Positions 52,225-61,186 of a DNA stretch of 64,000 bases are shown here, one piece after another. The stretch is from Bacillota bacterium (GTDB lineage Bacteria; Bacillota; Sulfobacillia; Sulfobacillales; Sulfobacillaceae). The stretch is taken from contig JAKBWA010000104.1 in NCBI GenBank assembly GCA_021841025.1, forward strand, positions 23,311-87,310, in the 5' to 3' direction. Position 1 is the first letter of the stretch. Each line of letters begins with the position of its first letter. Below the pieces are notes generated by a model. That model was not told the DNA's origin and searched no databases. It worked only from the letters and a program-made list of their open reading frames with translations. The position numbers were made by a program, and so were the translations under genes.

Positions 52225-54582
52225 TTATATTTCATATTTTGGCCTACGACGTGTGGCAGATGATTGGTTTTGGATTTGGATCCACAAAGAAACCAGATGG
52301 GGATCGAGGCAGGTGCCGGCCTCCGTCTCCAAAATATCGTTGACTTCTTCCGAAGAGGCTGTATTCAGTTCGCGGGCAATCCAAAACGCATGATCTGCGA
52401 CGGCTATGATACGCGAGAACAAAGGTATATCAGAACCTTTAAGACCGTGCCGTGAGTTGTGACCATCCCATCTTTCGCCTTGGTGGCGTATGGCCAAAGT
52501 CATGTGCTCCAGATCGGGATAGGCAGCTAAGAAATCCGCGGCAATAGCGGCATATTCATGACTGGACTCGAATCCCTTGGGAGCGTTGGCAGCCGTTGGG
52601 CCTTTTAATAAACGGCCCAGATTATGCAATATGGCGGCTATCCAAACACATTGCTGTTCTTGCGAAGAACACCCCAGTCGCTCGGCCAAGGCCTGGGCTG
52701 TGTCGGCGACACTCAATGAGGTATCGCGCGGCCAGTCAAAACGATCGTCAAGCCATGCCGCAATCACTTTGGCTGTTTCGCTTTCACGGTGCTGACTCAA
52801 TGCGGCCAGCATGTCCACCAGACGAGCGAAATATAATTGATGCCGTCCGCGTCTTTTGGCCTCATAAAGAGCCCAGTCCGCCGTCATAAACAAGACTTGC
52901 GGACTAAGGCCCATGGTTGGGCATTGGGCAACGCCGAAAGACAGGGTTAAACTCTTGGGCAGATCCATTTGAATACGCCGCGCCACATCACGGGGATGAG
53001 CAGAATCTTCTGCGCCGTCCATGAGCAAGGCAAATTCATCCCCACCGATACGAAAGGCTTCGACGTGCTCGTTAGTGACTTGCTTCAGGGCGTCGGCTAC
53101 CCGTTGCAGGGCCTCATCCCCAGCCTGATGCCCTTGGGTATCGTTTATCTCTTTTAAACGGTCCACATCGACAAGCATGAGTTGAAAAGGGGCGGTGTTT
53201 TGAGAGCGTGGCACAATTCTGGCTCCTAGGCGACTTTCGAACTCGCGACGGTTGGCCAATTGGGTGAGCGCATCTTGTTTGGCTTGACGCTCAGTCTCTT
53301 GGAAAAGCCAGACTTCTGACCACATATTTTCCAGTTGCGTAATGGCCAGTTCCATGATCATCTCTTCCGTCTCGTCTTTACAGGAGAAGACGTCAGAGAA
53401 GATAATTAGATAGCTTCGTCCCAGACGATAGGGTCTCCAGGCAAAAACGCGTGCCTCGAGGGGTTCTCCGGGGAGAACGAGAGGCAATGGCACCGTGTTG
53501 TTTGCAAGCATTTCTCTTAATTTGTCGGGAATCTGGATGAACCCATCAGGTACGATGCCTTCTTGCGCGTTTTTTTCAAAAGTTTCGGCGTTGAAGGATA
53601 CCCAGCCCCGAGCTCCGATCGTACGAAGAAATTCTTGAGAAATATGGGTGAAAATATCTGCGCGGTGCCAATCTTGCCTGGCCTCGGTGATGAATCGCAA
53701 TACGTCTTGCAGGCGTAGAACTGTGTGCTGGGCTGATTTGGTGCGAGTAGCAATGACATTTTCCTGGTTTTGGATGACGGTGACTAACGTCAAGAGAGCT
53801 TCGGATAAAGCCTGCCTCATGTCTGTGAAAGCCCGCTCAACAGGCAGGTAATCATTCCAGATTACTGTTCTCTGAGTTTCGGTGAAATGACCTTGGGCGG
53901 CCATATCCAATTCGTTCACCAAGTTGCGGGTTGATTTGCGAAAACTCATCAGTCCGACAGTAGTGACAGAGAATACAATAAAAGCCAGAATCGCGAGCTC
54001 ATCGTTAATGGAGGTCATATGTCTGCGCAGATCGTCTGCTTGTTGTCTCTTTAACACGGCGACCTGGGCGTTTAATCGGTTGAGGGCGCTATTCATAGCT
54101 AGTGTCACGGATTGATTGCTCACGTCTTGCAGATACAAGGCGGAATGATAGTGGTGATTTTGCATGTCCTTGGTTACCTGTGAGGCAAAACTTTGGTAGC
54201 GGAGAAAATCGGCTCCAATGGTTTTGAGGGTGGAAGATAATGACGTATTCCGCATTTCTTTCATATCTTGGCGGTATTCTGTAACAAAAATTTGATGGTC
54301 GCGAGAGATCAGCTGAAACGTACTTCGCTTTAAGGAGGCGCTCGCTTGAGAATCGGAATCCAGGCCAACCTTCATGTTCAGAACTCCGTCATATTGGGCA
54401 AAGGCGAGTCTCAAGCCATCGCTTGTTTGCTGCATAACTTGGGTTATACGGTCCATTTTGTGCCATCTTTGCCAAGCCGAGTGCATGCTCCATCCAAACA
54501 CCGCGAGAGCAGCTATCAACAGAGTCAGGATTGTAACGACGAGGGTTTGCAATGAAAGGGTATGGTAGGATTTCGTTTTCAT
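52225..54582 (-). CDS. Membrane GGDEF protein with degenerate HD-GYP-like domain
   Basis: 785 residues. Two membrane helices (about 10-32 and 195-215) enclose an extracytoplasmic helical sensor, followed by a HAMP-like and coiled-coil stretch and a GAF-like region. GGDEF domain: DALTQLANRREF then FRIGGDEFALL, intact, without the RxxD inhibitory site. The last 190 residues resemble an HD-GYP domain but the metal motif HD reads HN (ILHNLGRL) and HHExxDGxGYP reads RHQGERWDGHNSRHG, so c-di-GMP hydrolysis is unlikely. It should sense an outside signal and make c-di-GMP. AAGGA lies nine bases before the ATG. The EAL-PAS gene lies 223 bases upstream on the same strand. Confidence 0.9.
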   Translation of the reverse strand: MKTKSYHTLSLQTLVVTILTLLIAALAVFGWSMHSAWQRWHKMDRITQVMQQTSDGLRLAFAQYDGVLNMKVGLDSDSQASASLKRSTFQLISRDHQIFVTEYRQDMKEMRNTSLSSTLKTIGADFLRYQSFASQVTKDMQNHHYHSALYLQDVSNQSVTLAMNSALNRLNAQVAVLKRQQADDLRRHMTSINDELAILAFIVFSVTTVGLMSFRKSTRNLVNELDMAAQGHFTETQRTVIWNDYLPVERAFTDMRQALSEALLTLVTVIQNQENVIATRTKSAQHTVLRLQDVLRFITEARQDWHRADIFTHISQEFLRTIGARGWVSFNAETFEKNAQEGIVPDGFIQIPDKLREMLANNTVPLPLVLPGEPLEARVFAWRPYRLGRSYLIIFSDVFSCKDETEEMIMELAITQLENMWSEVWLFQETERQAKQDALTQLANRREFESRLGARIVPRSQNTAPFQLMLVDVDRLKEINDTQGHQAGDEALQRVADALKQVTNEHVEAFRIGGDEFALLMDGAEDSAHPRDVARRIQMDLPKSLTLSFGVAQCPTMGLSPQVLFMTADWALYEAKRRGRHQLYFARLVDMLAALSQHRESETAKVIAAWLDDRFDWPRDTSLSVADTAQALAERLGCSSQEQQCVWIAAILHNLGRLLKGPTAANAPKGFESSHEYAAIAADFLAAYPDLEHMTLAIRHQGERWDGHNSRHGLKGSDIPLFSRIIAVADHAFWIARELNTASSEEVNDILETEAGTCLDPHLVSLWIQIQNQSSATRRRPKYEI

Positions 54583-54805
54583 GGGAAAGTCCTTCTTTCG
54601 GCGTTGACATTGCTCAAGTTGCCATGTTGTGTTTCAGAACTTCAAACAGCGAAATTCGGCCAGCGTCCATTCATGTCTTCATGCATTTAATACAAGGAGT
54701 ACCGGGTGTATTTCTTATCCGCTGGAGCTGCTTATATTATCCTTATCCTTTCATTGTGGTTGTCAATAACACCACTCTTGTGGAAGAAAACAAGTCCCAA
54801 TACCG

Positions 54806-55960
54806 TCATGGGGCATTTTCAAATGGCCAAAAGTATTCAATGGCTCCGATGGTCTGTTTGGTAATGGGGTTCCATAAGGGCGTCATGAGAACTTCTATGG
54901 GGAAACGGGAGCCATCGGCCGCGCACACGGTAACGCATTGTTTGTGGGGGCGACCATCCATGATGGTCGCCACGAGTGGGCAGGCAGCTACACAAAGAGG
55001 GTGTCCGTTGAGATCATGATGATTGAGACGTTGGTCCATGCACCGGTGCTGCTCCATTTGCTCTTGTGTCCATCCCGTCAAGGTTGTGGCCGCTTGGTTC
55101 CAAGCTATGATGCGCCGGGTACGGGTGAGGACATAGCCTGGAAATGATGCGGCGTAGACAATCTCAGCCGTCTTTTGAAAGATGCTGTGATCGGATGGCC
55201 TCAAGCGGGGACGGAAGTCAAAGGACAATGCCCGCAGTATGCTAGATGGGGTGGCTACAACCTGGGGGCATGGGGAGGTGAGTGGATTGGGGTCAGGCTG
55301 TCCTAAGAAAAATCCTTGGCCAAAAGGCATTTCCAGCTCTTGCAGTGTCCTCAGCTCGGTTTCTGTTTCAATACCTTCAGCGACCAGTGACACACCTTGA
55401 TCCCGGGCTAAGTTTAAGAAATGGATGATGATGGATTGACGCATTCGGTCATGGTCGATGCCTGCGATTAGCAACCGATCGATCTTGGCCATATGGGGTT
55501 GGACGGTCAGCAATAATCCTAAGCCGGCATATCCCACCCCATAATCGTCCAGGACGAGATGGTAGCCTTCTTCCCGCCACTTCTGGATTTGCTGCAAATA
55601 TTCGGGATTCTCCAGGATATTCTGGGATTCGGATATTTCTAGAGCTATGCTCTGGGGATCCAGTGCTATACTCTCTGGATTAATGGGCATAGTCGCGTAC
55701 TGACCGTGAACATTTAAAAATAGCATTTGATCCGGGGTTAGGTGCAAATGTCCCCAGCTTAGTCCCAAGGTCCGGCAATGCATTTCCAATGTAGCTTCCA
55801 ACCCTTGCTTTCGGGCTTCACCAAACAACTGGGCGGGGGAGGTCCAGGGGGACAAGAGCTTTCCGCGAATCAGGCTCTCATAACCGATAACCTCACCTGT
55901 CGATAAATTCACGATGGGTTGTGCAGCGACCCATAATCCTTCCAAGAATTCAGCGTCCAT
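54806..55960 (-). CDS. EAL-domain c-di-GMP phosphodiesterase with C-terminal PAS domain
   Basis: 384 residues. EAL domain (about 5-225): GYESLIRG as the EAL motif, Asn in FLNVHGQ, ALEISESQ, the Asp pair of LDDYGVGYAGL, KIDRLL, VAEGIET and GQGFFLGQP, so the catalytic set is complete. Residues about 265-375 form a PAS domain (GYVLTRTRRIIAWNQAATTL) with Cys-rich loops (CVAACPL, CVTVCAADG). As in the other EAL protein of this window, the sensor comes after the enzyme. Cytoplasmic. It likely opposes the cyclase encoded directly downstream. Confidence 0.9.
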   Translation of the reverse strand: MDAEFLEGLWVAAQPIVNLSTGEVIGYESLIRGKLLSPWTSPAQLFGEARKQGLEATLEMHCRTLGLSWGHLHLTPDQMLFLNVHGQYATMPINPESIALDPQSIALEISESQNILENPEYLQQIQKWREEGYHLVLDDYGVGYAGLGLLLTVQPHMAKIDRLLIAGIDHDRMRQSIIIHFLNLARDQGVSLVAEGIETETELRTLQELEMPFGQGFFLGQPDPNPLTSPCPQVVATPSSILRALSFDFRPRLRPSDHSIFQKTAEIVYAASFPGYVLTRTRRIIAWNQAATTLTGWTQEQMEQHRCMDQRLNHHDLNGHPLCVAACPLVATIMDGRPHKQCVTVCAADGSRFPIEVLMTPLWNPITKQTIGAIEYFWPFENAP

Positions 55961-56485
55961 CTACCCCTTTTCCTCCCCGTAGGCGGGAAGTTCCCTTAAT
56001 CATAGTGACATCTATGACCGGAAAACACCGACTTTTTAACTAACTCTGTAGTAACTGGAACTATTATGAGTATTTCGACAAGAAATGCAAATAGTCCTTG
56101 TTTAGTCCACGAAAGATTGACAAAAAATTGACAACAACCTGGGCGTAGGGATTTACTCACGTGTGAACGAAACAACTCCCAATTGGCAAATTAACGTAAC
56201 GCTAATGGCAACAATCCCCCCTTGGCTTCTGCGTTCTGGCCAAGGGGGATTGAGAGGGGAAAGAAGTTTGCAAATCGAGAAAATTATTTTCTTGCACCTC
56301 CTTTTAAGGATTAAGGAGGGTGATGATCTGCGGGTGATGCGCCTAATCAGCGCAAACGTTGGCTTCTTGCCCTCGCAAAAAAATTGGAGCACGGCCATTT
56401 AAGGCTAAAAGGTCGGAACCATAAAAATGGTTTCATAAGCGCCATGTATTCCAAGGGAATATTTTTCCCTCAGTCTTTTATTCTT
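55961..56485. other. Intergenic stretch with a strong hairpin
   Basis: About 525 bases. Two short open frames on opposite strands (56153-56402) come from the hairpin region and have no ribosome sites. The strong hairpin at 56212-56252 is listed separately. Promoter elements for the EAL-PAS gene should lie near 55980-56100. Confidence 0.4.
56212..56252. repeat. Strong inverted repeat, 14-bp arms
   Basis: CAATCCCCCCTTGGC (56212-56226) and GCCAAGGGGGATTG (56239-56252) pair completely apart from one extra C, around a 12-base loop. No T-run follows on either strand, so it is not a clear terminator; it may act as a bidirectional stop, a protein site or a decayed insertion end. Confidence 0.7.
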
Positions 56486-56710
56486 TCAGCTCTTATTGGT
56501 CTTTGGATTTTTGGCTTTGGTTTCTTCAACTTTTTTTGGCCGATAGACATTGAGCCCGATCTTTTCGTCCCGGTCAGGTCCCACGGGTATATTGCCTTCT
56601 GTGCTTGCGATAATGCGGGTTTTTCCTGAGCTCGAGGGGCCAAAATCTTGCGTCAAGTCAATCCGGATGGTGAGGATATCTCCTTCGATAGTCCAGTCCA
56701 CATTTTTCAT
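56486..56710 (-). CDS. Small conserved-looking beta-rich protein
   Basis: Seventy-four residues starting MKNVDWTIEGDILTIRIDL and continuing through QDFGPSSSGKTRIIASTEGN and GLNVYRPKK. The pattern, with the GPSxSGKTxIIASTxGN centre, is one I associate with a small uncharacterised bacterial protein family, but I cannot name it. The ATG at 56710 has GGAGGG nine bases upstream; an ATG 18 codons earlier has none. Function unknown; probably a cytoplasmic beta-barrel-type fold. Confidence 0.75.
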   Translation of the reverse strand: MKNVDWTIEGDILTIRIDLTQDFGPSSSGKTRIIASTEGNIPVGPDRDEKIGLNVYRPKKVEETKAKNPKTNKS

Positions 56711-57243
56711 CAAAACATCCCTCCATAAATACCATTGATTCGAAATATAGATTGATATTATCAAATTACTGTCTTGTTATAATGTGGAAACGTGCGGTTA
56801 TCGAGAAACGGTCCGTGTTAAAAGGATCCATACAAAAATAGCGAGGGGGTGCTGAATACTGGAATATAAGGATCAGTGAAACCTCTCATCCGTTCAGCAT
56901 CCATGTGTCTAAGGGCCGTCTAACTGCCCACCATTACTTTGGGTACCCTCTATTCACCACAATCGCCTACAGTCGCTTGTTTTTGTTCTGACGGCGTGAG
57001 GTCCCTTTCCCCGGCGGTGCGCGCCATTATTATTTCGCTGGGGTGAATAGGGATTTGACGGTAGTTGCAAACACTTCGTATGGGAGGACACGTAGTGCTT
57101 CGTTTGGGGAGGGAGAGGTGCCATGGACTTATTTGGGCCATGTGCAATATTTTAAAAGCCAAATCTTAATATTTACACATGTGGAGGAAAATTTGCCAAG
57201 GTAAAGGTTTGGCTGGTGCCTGATGCGTCCATATGTCACAGCC
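56711..57243. other. Intergenic stretch, nothing recognised
   Basis: About 530 bases. An AT-rich part near 56750-56790 suits the promoter of the small leftward gene. Open frames (for example 56950-57162) have no ribosome sites or motifs. Confidence 0.35.
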
Positions 57244-57470
57244 TTATTCCGGCGGATGGTCACTGGCCAATGCCTGCGCCCCTAGAAAGTAAAGATCATC
57301 TGCAAGACGTTCTGCATCCCTGTTAGGCTGTGGCCCAAAAGTCTGGGGAAGCGAATGCAGCTTCGTGAAGATATTATGGAGGGTCCCTAAACGCTCACGG
57401 CGAATTGCCCGGCTGATATTAAGCTGTGGCGATGACTTCCAGAAAGTTCCCCCAGGGATTGAGGGGGGAT
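57244..57470 (-). pseudogene. Unrecognised protein-like frame with a likely frameshift
   Basis: On the minus strand one frame is open from about 57500 to TAA at 57244-57246 and reads as plausible soluble protein (RERLGTLHNIFTKLHSLPQ, then DAERLADDLYFLGAQALAS). It has no start codon of its own. Just upstream, AAAGGAG precedes ATG AAG TAC in another frame, and a run of six C joins the two, so a one-base slip there would fuse them into a protein of about 85 residues. No family is recognised. Confidence 0.35.
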
Positions 57471-57756
57471 TCGTTGAACAATAACGTACTTCATTAATGA
57501 GAGTTTCTCCTTTTCCTCTTTATTTGACATACTCACTCAAATATTCCGCTCATGGCAGGTTGTTATCTTCATAAGCCGCTATGATCTGGATGGATATGGA
57601 GAAGAGATTGGTAAAATCTCCACTCATCCCTTATGTTCCACCAGACATACTCCCAATGAGAAAAATTTAGAGTTTTGCGCGAAAAAAACAACTCTATGAA
57701 CAGACATGCTTGAAAAACTGGCGAAGTGCCAGACAACTTTTACCCCAAAGAAGACG

Positions 57757-57966
57757 CTAGTGCACGGGCCGGTGATGACGTCGAGAAGATATCTCCACAA
57801 CTCTAGTATGGGTAAAGTGTTCCATATATCTGATGCGATCATAGATCAGCAACTCGATTTCCTCGGCGATGACATGTCCAAACATCATAAGCTGTTCCTT
57901 TGTCAGATTGGGATGATATTCTCGTAACAAGTTGCGGATGACGTTTTCGTCTACCACTGATGCCAT
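57757..57966 (-). CDS. Small hypothetical protein
   Basis: Sixty-nine residues, mostly helical and charged (VDENVIRNLLREYHPNLTKE, then GHVIAEEIELLIYDRIRYME), with a basic His-rich tail. AAGGGGG lies about seven bases before the ATG. No family is recognised. It stands alone between gene-poor stretches. Confidence 0.55.
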   Translation of the reverse strand: MASVVDENVIRNLLREYHPNLTKEQLMMFGHVIAEEIELLIYDRIRYMEHFTHTRVVEISSRRHHRPVH

Positions 57967-58053
57967 AATGAAACCCCCTTCCGTTCCGAGAATGAAATGG
58001 ACGTGTCAATATTGAAATGGCACATTGTGACACTTTTCGACTTGCCTATAGGG

Positions 58054-58080
58054 AATCCTCTTTTTAGGAAGAGGATTTTT
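58054..58080 (+). terminator. Terminator-like hairpin
   Basis: AATCCTCTT (58054-58062) pairs perfectly with AAGAGGATT (58069-58077) across a six-base loop, followed by TTT on the plus strand. No rightward gene precedes it, so its role is unclear; it lies just upstream of the leftward small gene. Confidence 0.5.
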
Positions 58081-58176
58081 AGGAGGGAGAACAAACAACA
58101 TGGCCTAATTCGCTGGCCACTTTGACTTTATTTGGTGAAAGAGATTCCGTTGCTTATTTTTTCGGATGGCATCCTG

Positions 58177-58940
58177 TCAAGTGATGTAAAAAGTTTCGGT
58201 TTTCCGATGATCTGCTAAATCAATTGTCTTGGTTACTCCGGCAACTCCTCCGGTGCATCCCCGTCGGCTCATGGTTTCTCTATGGACGTTTGGCTGAAAT
58301 ACCGCCGTGGAAATGCCGCCCATTCGACGCTGGACTCCATCAAGACCGAGATCACGAGCTGCAATGCTCCACCCGGTGGGGGAGATTGCGACCACATCGG
58401 CCCGTCGCTCAATTTCGCGATTCAGCCGTTCTCACGGGTTCGTGGATCAATCTGCTCCCAGTGCTCGTGGGGGAACCCTATATAGGCTAAAATGTCTTCC
58501 TGGGATCCCGTCAAGAGTGCGTCTGCCTGGCGAACTCCTGCAGGCTCTCGACCACCCACCCCAGTTCCATTCGTGTCATGGCTTGGCCGGGTAGCGCGAA
58601 GGTCGTCCAGGCCAGGGCAAAGACCATCCATTGCGCGTGTTTCGGGACGTGGACCAATAAATTCCGCATGAAGTGGACGTGGCACCGCGGACACCTCAGC
58701 CTTGCAGCACTTGTCGACTGCCAGCTTGGCGTTTCCTATGGGCATCACTGATGACCCACTGTACCCTGCGGACGACCCCAATCCCGGAGAGACGGCGTCC
58801 AAAATCCCGCGGCTTTGTTCAGGCCGACATCAAAGCCCAGTACCTCGCGGTCGCCTGAGTCGGTCGCGACGAGGAAGGCCATACTCACTACCCGGTCTCC
58901 GTCGTTCAAGGGGAAATCATTGGGGTTCATCCCAGCCAGG
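58177..58940 (-). pseudogene. IS256-family (mutator-type) transposase relic
   Basis: Minus-strand segments in shifting frames match the C-terminal half of IS256-family transposases in order: GDRVVSMAFLVA and REVLGFDVGL (about 58830-58900), then EDILAYIGFPHEHWEQI (about 58440-58490), and finally VVAISPTG (58395 side) and RRMGGISTAVFQ. The N-terminal half is missing and at least three frameshifts break the rest. It is an old dead insertion sequence. Confidence 0.8.
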
Positions 58941-59215
58941 ATTATTGCATTACCTTTAGTAGCCTTCGGCTGTGCCGTTCTTACGGCGCTGATCCTTCTA
59001 GCGGTGATATTTGAAGCTTAAAATACCGGTCGTCACGGGATAACGGTATATAATCACGCTGATGGCCTTATCCATTTGTCACGGGATGGAAAATGTGAAA
59101 CGGTTATGGGGCGTCAGTGCTCATTGAACGTTCGAATTTTTACAAGAACACGCTGCTTTTGGTTGCACTTTTCGTTCTCACTAGGGCTATGAAAGGAATA
59201 AAGGAGTTTGAACGG

Positions 59216-61186
59216 ATGGATATCACAAACCCTTCGGTGGGACATCATAGGCCGGAGGACGCTCCCAAACAAACACGATGCAAAATGTCTCGCGATACGA
59301 TATTGGCACGAGTGGCCCTGGGCCTATTTATCGAGCAAACAGTAGCTTTAATCCGTATTAGTACCATTATTTATGCGCACTTCGATTTAACGAGAGACTT
59401 TATGGAATTTTATCAAGCGTGGTTTTTAATTGCCCACGGACAACTTAACCCCTATCTTACATCTGTCCATAGTTATTTTTGGCAAAACCACCTGGAATGG
59501 ATCATGTGGCCCTTAGCGTTGTTGTATTTTGTTTATCCGCACGGGATGACTTTGCTCATAGTGCAGGATGTTGCTACCGTGGGTGCCGAGGCCGCCGCCT
59601 TCGGATTGATTCGCGACATTGTGAAAAACCAGCCGGAAGGACTCCGACAATCGTTATGGTGGGTTCAATGGCTCGGCTTATTGCTTCTTGTCTTCAATCC
59701 CTGGGTCTATGCCGCGAATATTTTTGATTTCCATTTTCATACCCTTGAGGCCTTTTTTGTGACGGCAGCAGTTTGGCAATTTTACCGCAAACATGTTGGC
59801 TGGGGATATTTTTTTGCTTTACTGTGTTTTGCCACCAGTGACGTTTCGGTGACATATTTGGCTGCCGTGGGCCTGCTGCTCCTGGTTTGGCGTAAGTGGC
59901 GTGAGGGAATCGTAGTCGGCTCCATGGGATTGCTCGGGTTTATTGTGGAACAACATCTTTTCTACCATGGGCTCGGCGGTTTGGGCCTTCCGAACGTGCC
60001 CAAGACATCTTTTCATTCTACCAGACACTCTTGGCCTTTGCTGTCGCTGTGGCGACTGTTCCGATCCGGCGGCTCGTTATTTTGGACGGAACGCATGAAT
60101 TGGTACGCGAACTTAGGGCCATCGGGTTTTATCGGCATCCTATCTCCCATAGGTCTTTTAGTGCCGGGGTTAGTGTTTTTTGAAGCGAGTTTGGGCCAAA
60201 CGCCAATCTTTCAACCGGGATGGGCCGTGATCTCAGCGTATGCACTGCTGACGGTGGGTACTGTTTCTGTTGTGATTTGGCTAGCTAGACGCTCCACGGT
60301 ACTCAGTCGCATTGTAGGCGGACTTCTTCTAGTAAACCTTGTGGGATGGTTTGTTGTGGGGATGTGGGGACTGCCTTTTCGCACAGCCATGCCCACAACG
60401 GCTGCCAGCAAGACGTTGCTGCAGTTGCGGCAGAGTATTCCCCGAAAAGCAGAAGTTGTTGCTTCGCAAGCCGTGATTGGGCGCTTCGGAGCACGCGAAC
60501 ATGTTCAGTTGTTTTGGCGCCGGCAAATCCTGGTCGAGAGCCCTGTCCTTTATTTTATCATCCTGCCCTATCAGGGGATTCAACAAAATGGTCCTGCGGC
60601 ACAATTGGCGCGTATTGGTTATGTGGCGGATCATTTGCATGCTCGCCTCGTGACGCATCATGGTGGGGTCTGGACGTTTCGGTGGACACCTCACGATCCG
60701 GTGCGCAGCATCTCTATCCCTTCTGCGTTCTCGGTGTTGCCCGCATGGGCCTTGAAAACCGCAGTGGGGCACCGGATTGTATCGGGACCGTCTGCTGCAT
60801 GGCATCTTAGTGCCGATAACTCGCGCTCCGGCTATGTGGAGAAAGGGGCCTATTGGCCTCTTGCCACAGGGAAGTATCGGGCGTCTGTCTCTCTTAACAG
60901 CAACGGACCCATTCGCGTTACGGTATGGAATGATACTAACAACAAAATGTTGAGCAGCAAGACATTTCCCGCTACTCATGGTATCCATACCCTCACAATG
61001 CCCTTTACCCTGGCTCACGAAATTCAGCACAAGCTTCAGTTGGGGAGAGGACCTTTTCAATATGCAGCGACTGCATCGCTGCCTCAGCTAATAGATAATA
61101 TCGAAGTGCGGGTGTGGACCCCTGGGCATGAAAACGTATCGGTTTATAAGGTGGGCATGGCCAAGACATCAAGAAAGACATCATAA
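59216..61186 (+). CDS. DUF2079-family large membrane protein
   Basis: About 656 residues with roughly ten membrane helices in the first 400 (for example LGLLLLVFNPWVYAANIFDF and GIVVGSMGLLGFIVEQHLFY), followed by a soluble beta-rich domain of about 230 residues. The motif NIFDFHFHTLEAFFV and the repeated aromatic loops are typical of DUF2079 proteins, which resemble GT-C glycosyltransferases and may work on lipid-linked sugars; activity is unproven. The ATG at 59216 is preferred, with AAAGGAG ten bases upstream; earlier starts (59117, 59189) lack such a site. TATATAAT at 59045-59052 is a likely -10 box. It stands alone. Confidence 0.82.
   Translation: MDITNPSVGHHRPEDAPKQTRCKMSRDTILARVALGLFIEQTVALIRISTIIYAHFDLTRDFMEFYQAWFLIAHGQLNPYLTSVHSYFWQNHLEWIMWPLALLYFVYPHGMTLLIVQDVATVGAEAAAFGLIRDIVKNQPEGLRQSLWWVQWLGLLLLVFNPWVYAANIFDFHFHTLEAFFVTAAVWQFYRKHVGWGYFFALLCFATSDVSVTYLAAVGLLLLVWRKWREGIVVGSMGLLGFIVEQHLFYHGLGGLGLPNVPKTSFHSTRHSWPLLSLWRLFRSGGSLFWTERMNWYANLGPSGFIGILSPIGLLVPGLVFFEASLGQTPIFQPGWAVISAYALLTVGTVSVVIWLARRSTVLSRIVGGLLLVNLVGWFVVGMWGLPFRTAMPTTAASKTLLQLRQSIPRKAEVVASQAVIGRFGAREHVQLFWRRQILVESPVLYFIILPYQGIQQNGPAAQLARIGYVADHLHARLVTHHGGVWTFRWTPHDPVRSISIPSAFSVLPAWALKTAVGHRIVSGPSAAWHLSADNSRSGYVEKGAYWPLATGKYRASVSLNSNGPIRVTVWNDTNNKMLSSKTFPATHGIHTLTMPFTLAHEIQHKLQLGRGPFQYAATASLPQLIDNIEVRVWTPGHENVSVYKVGMAKTSRKTS

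Noticed and set aside
16722-58940. A large composite transposon or integrative element carrying the catabolic islands
   Set aside because: The insertion elements at the two sides belong to different families and no shared terminal repeats, integrase or tRNA attachment site is seen.
60329-61060. Leftward open frame of 243 codons
   Set aside because: Antisense to the soluble domain of the DUF2079 protein; rich in Arg, Cys and His, as is usual for shadow frames.
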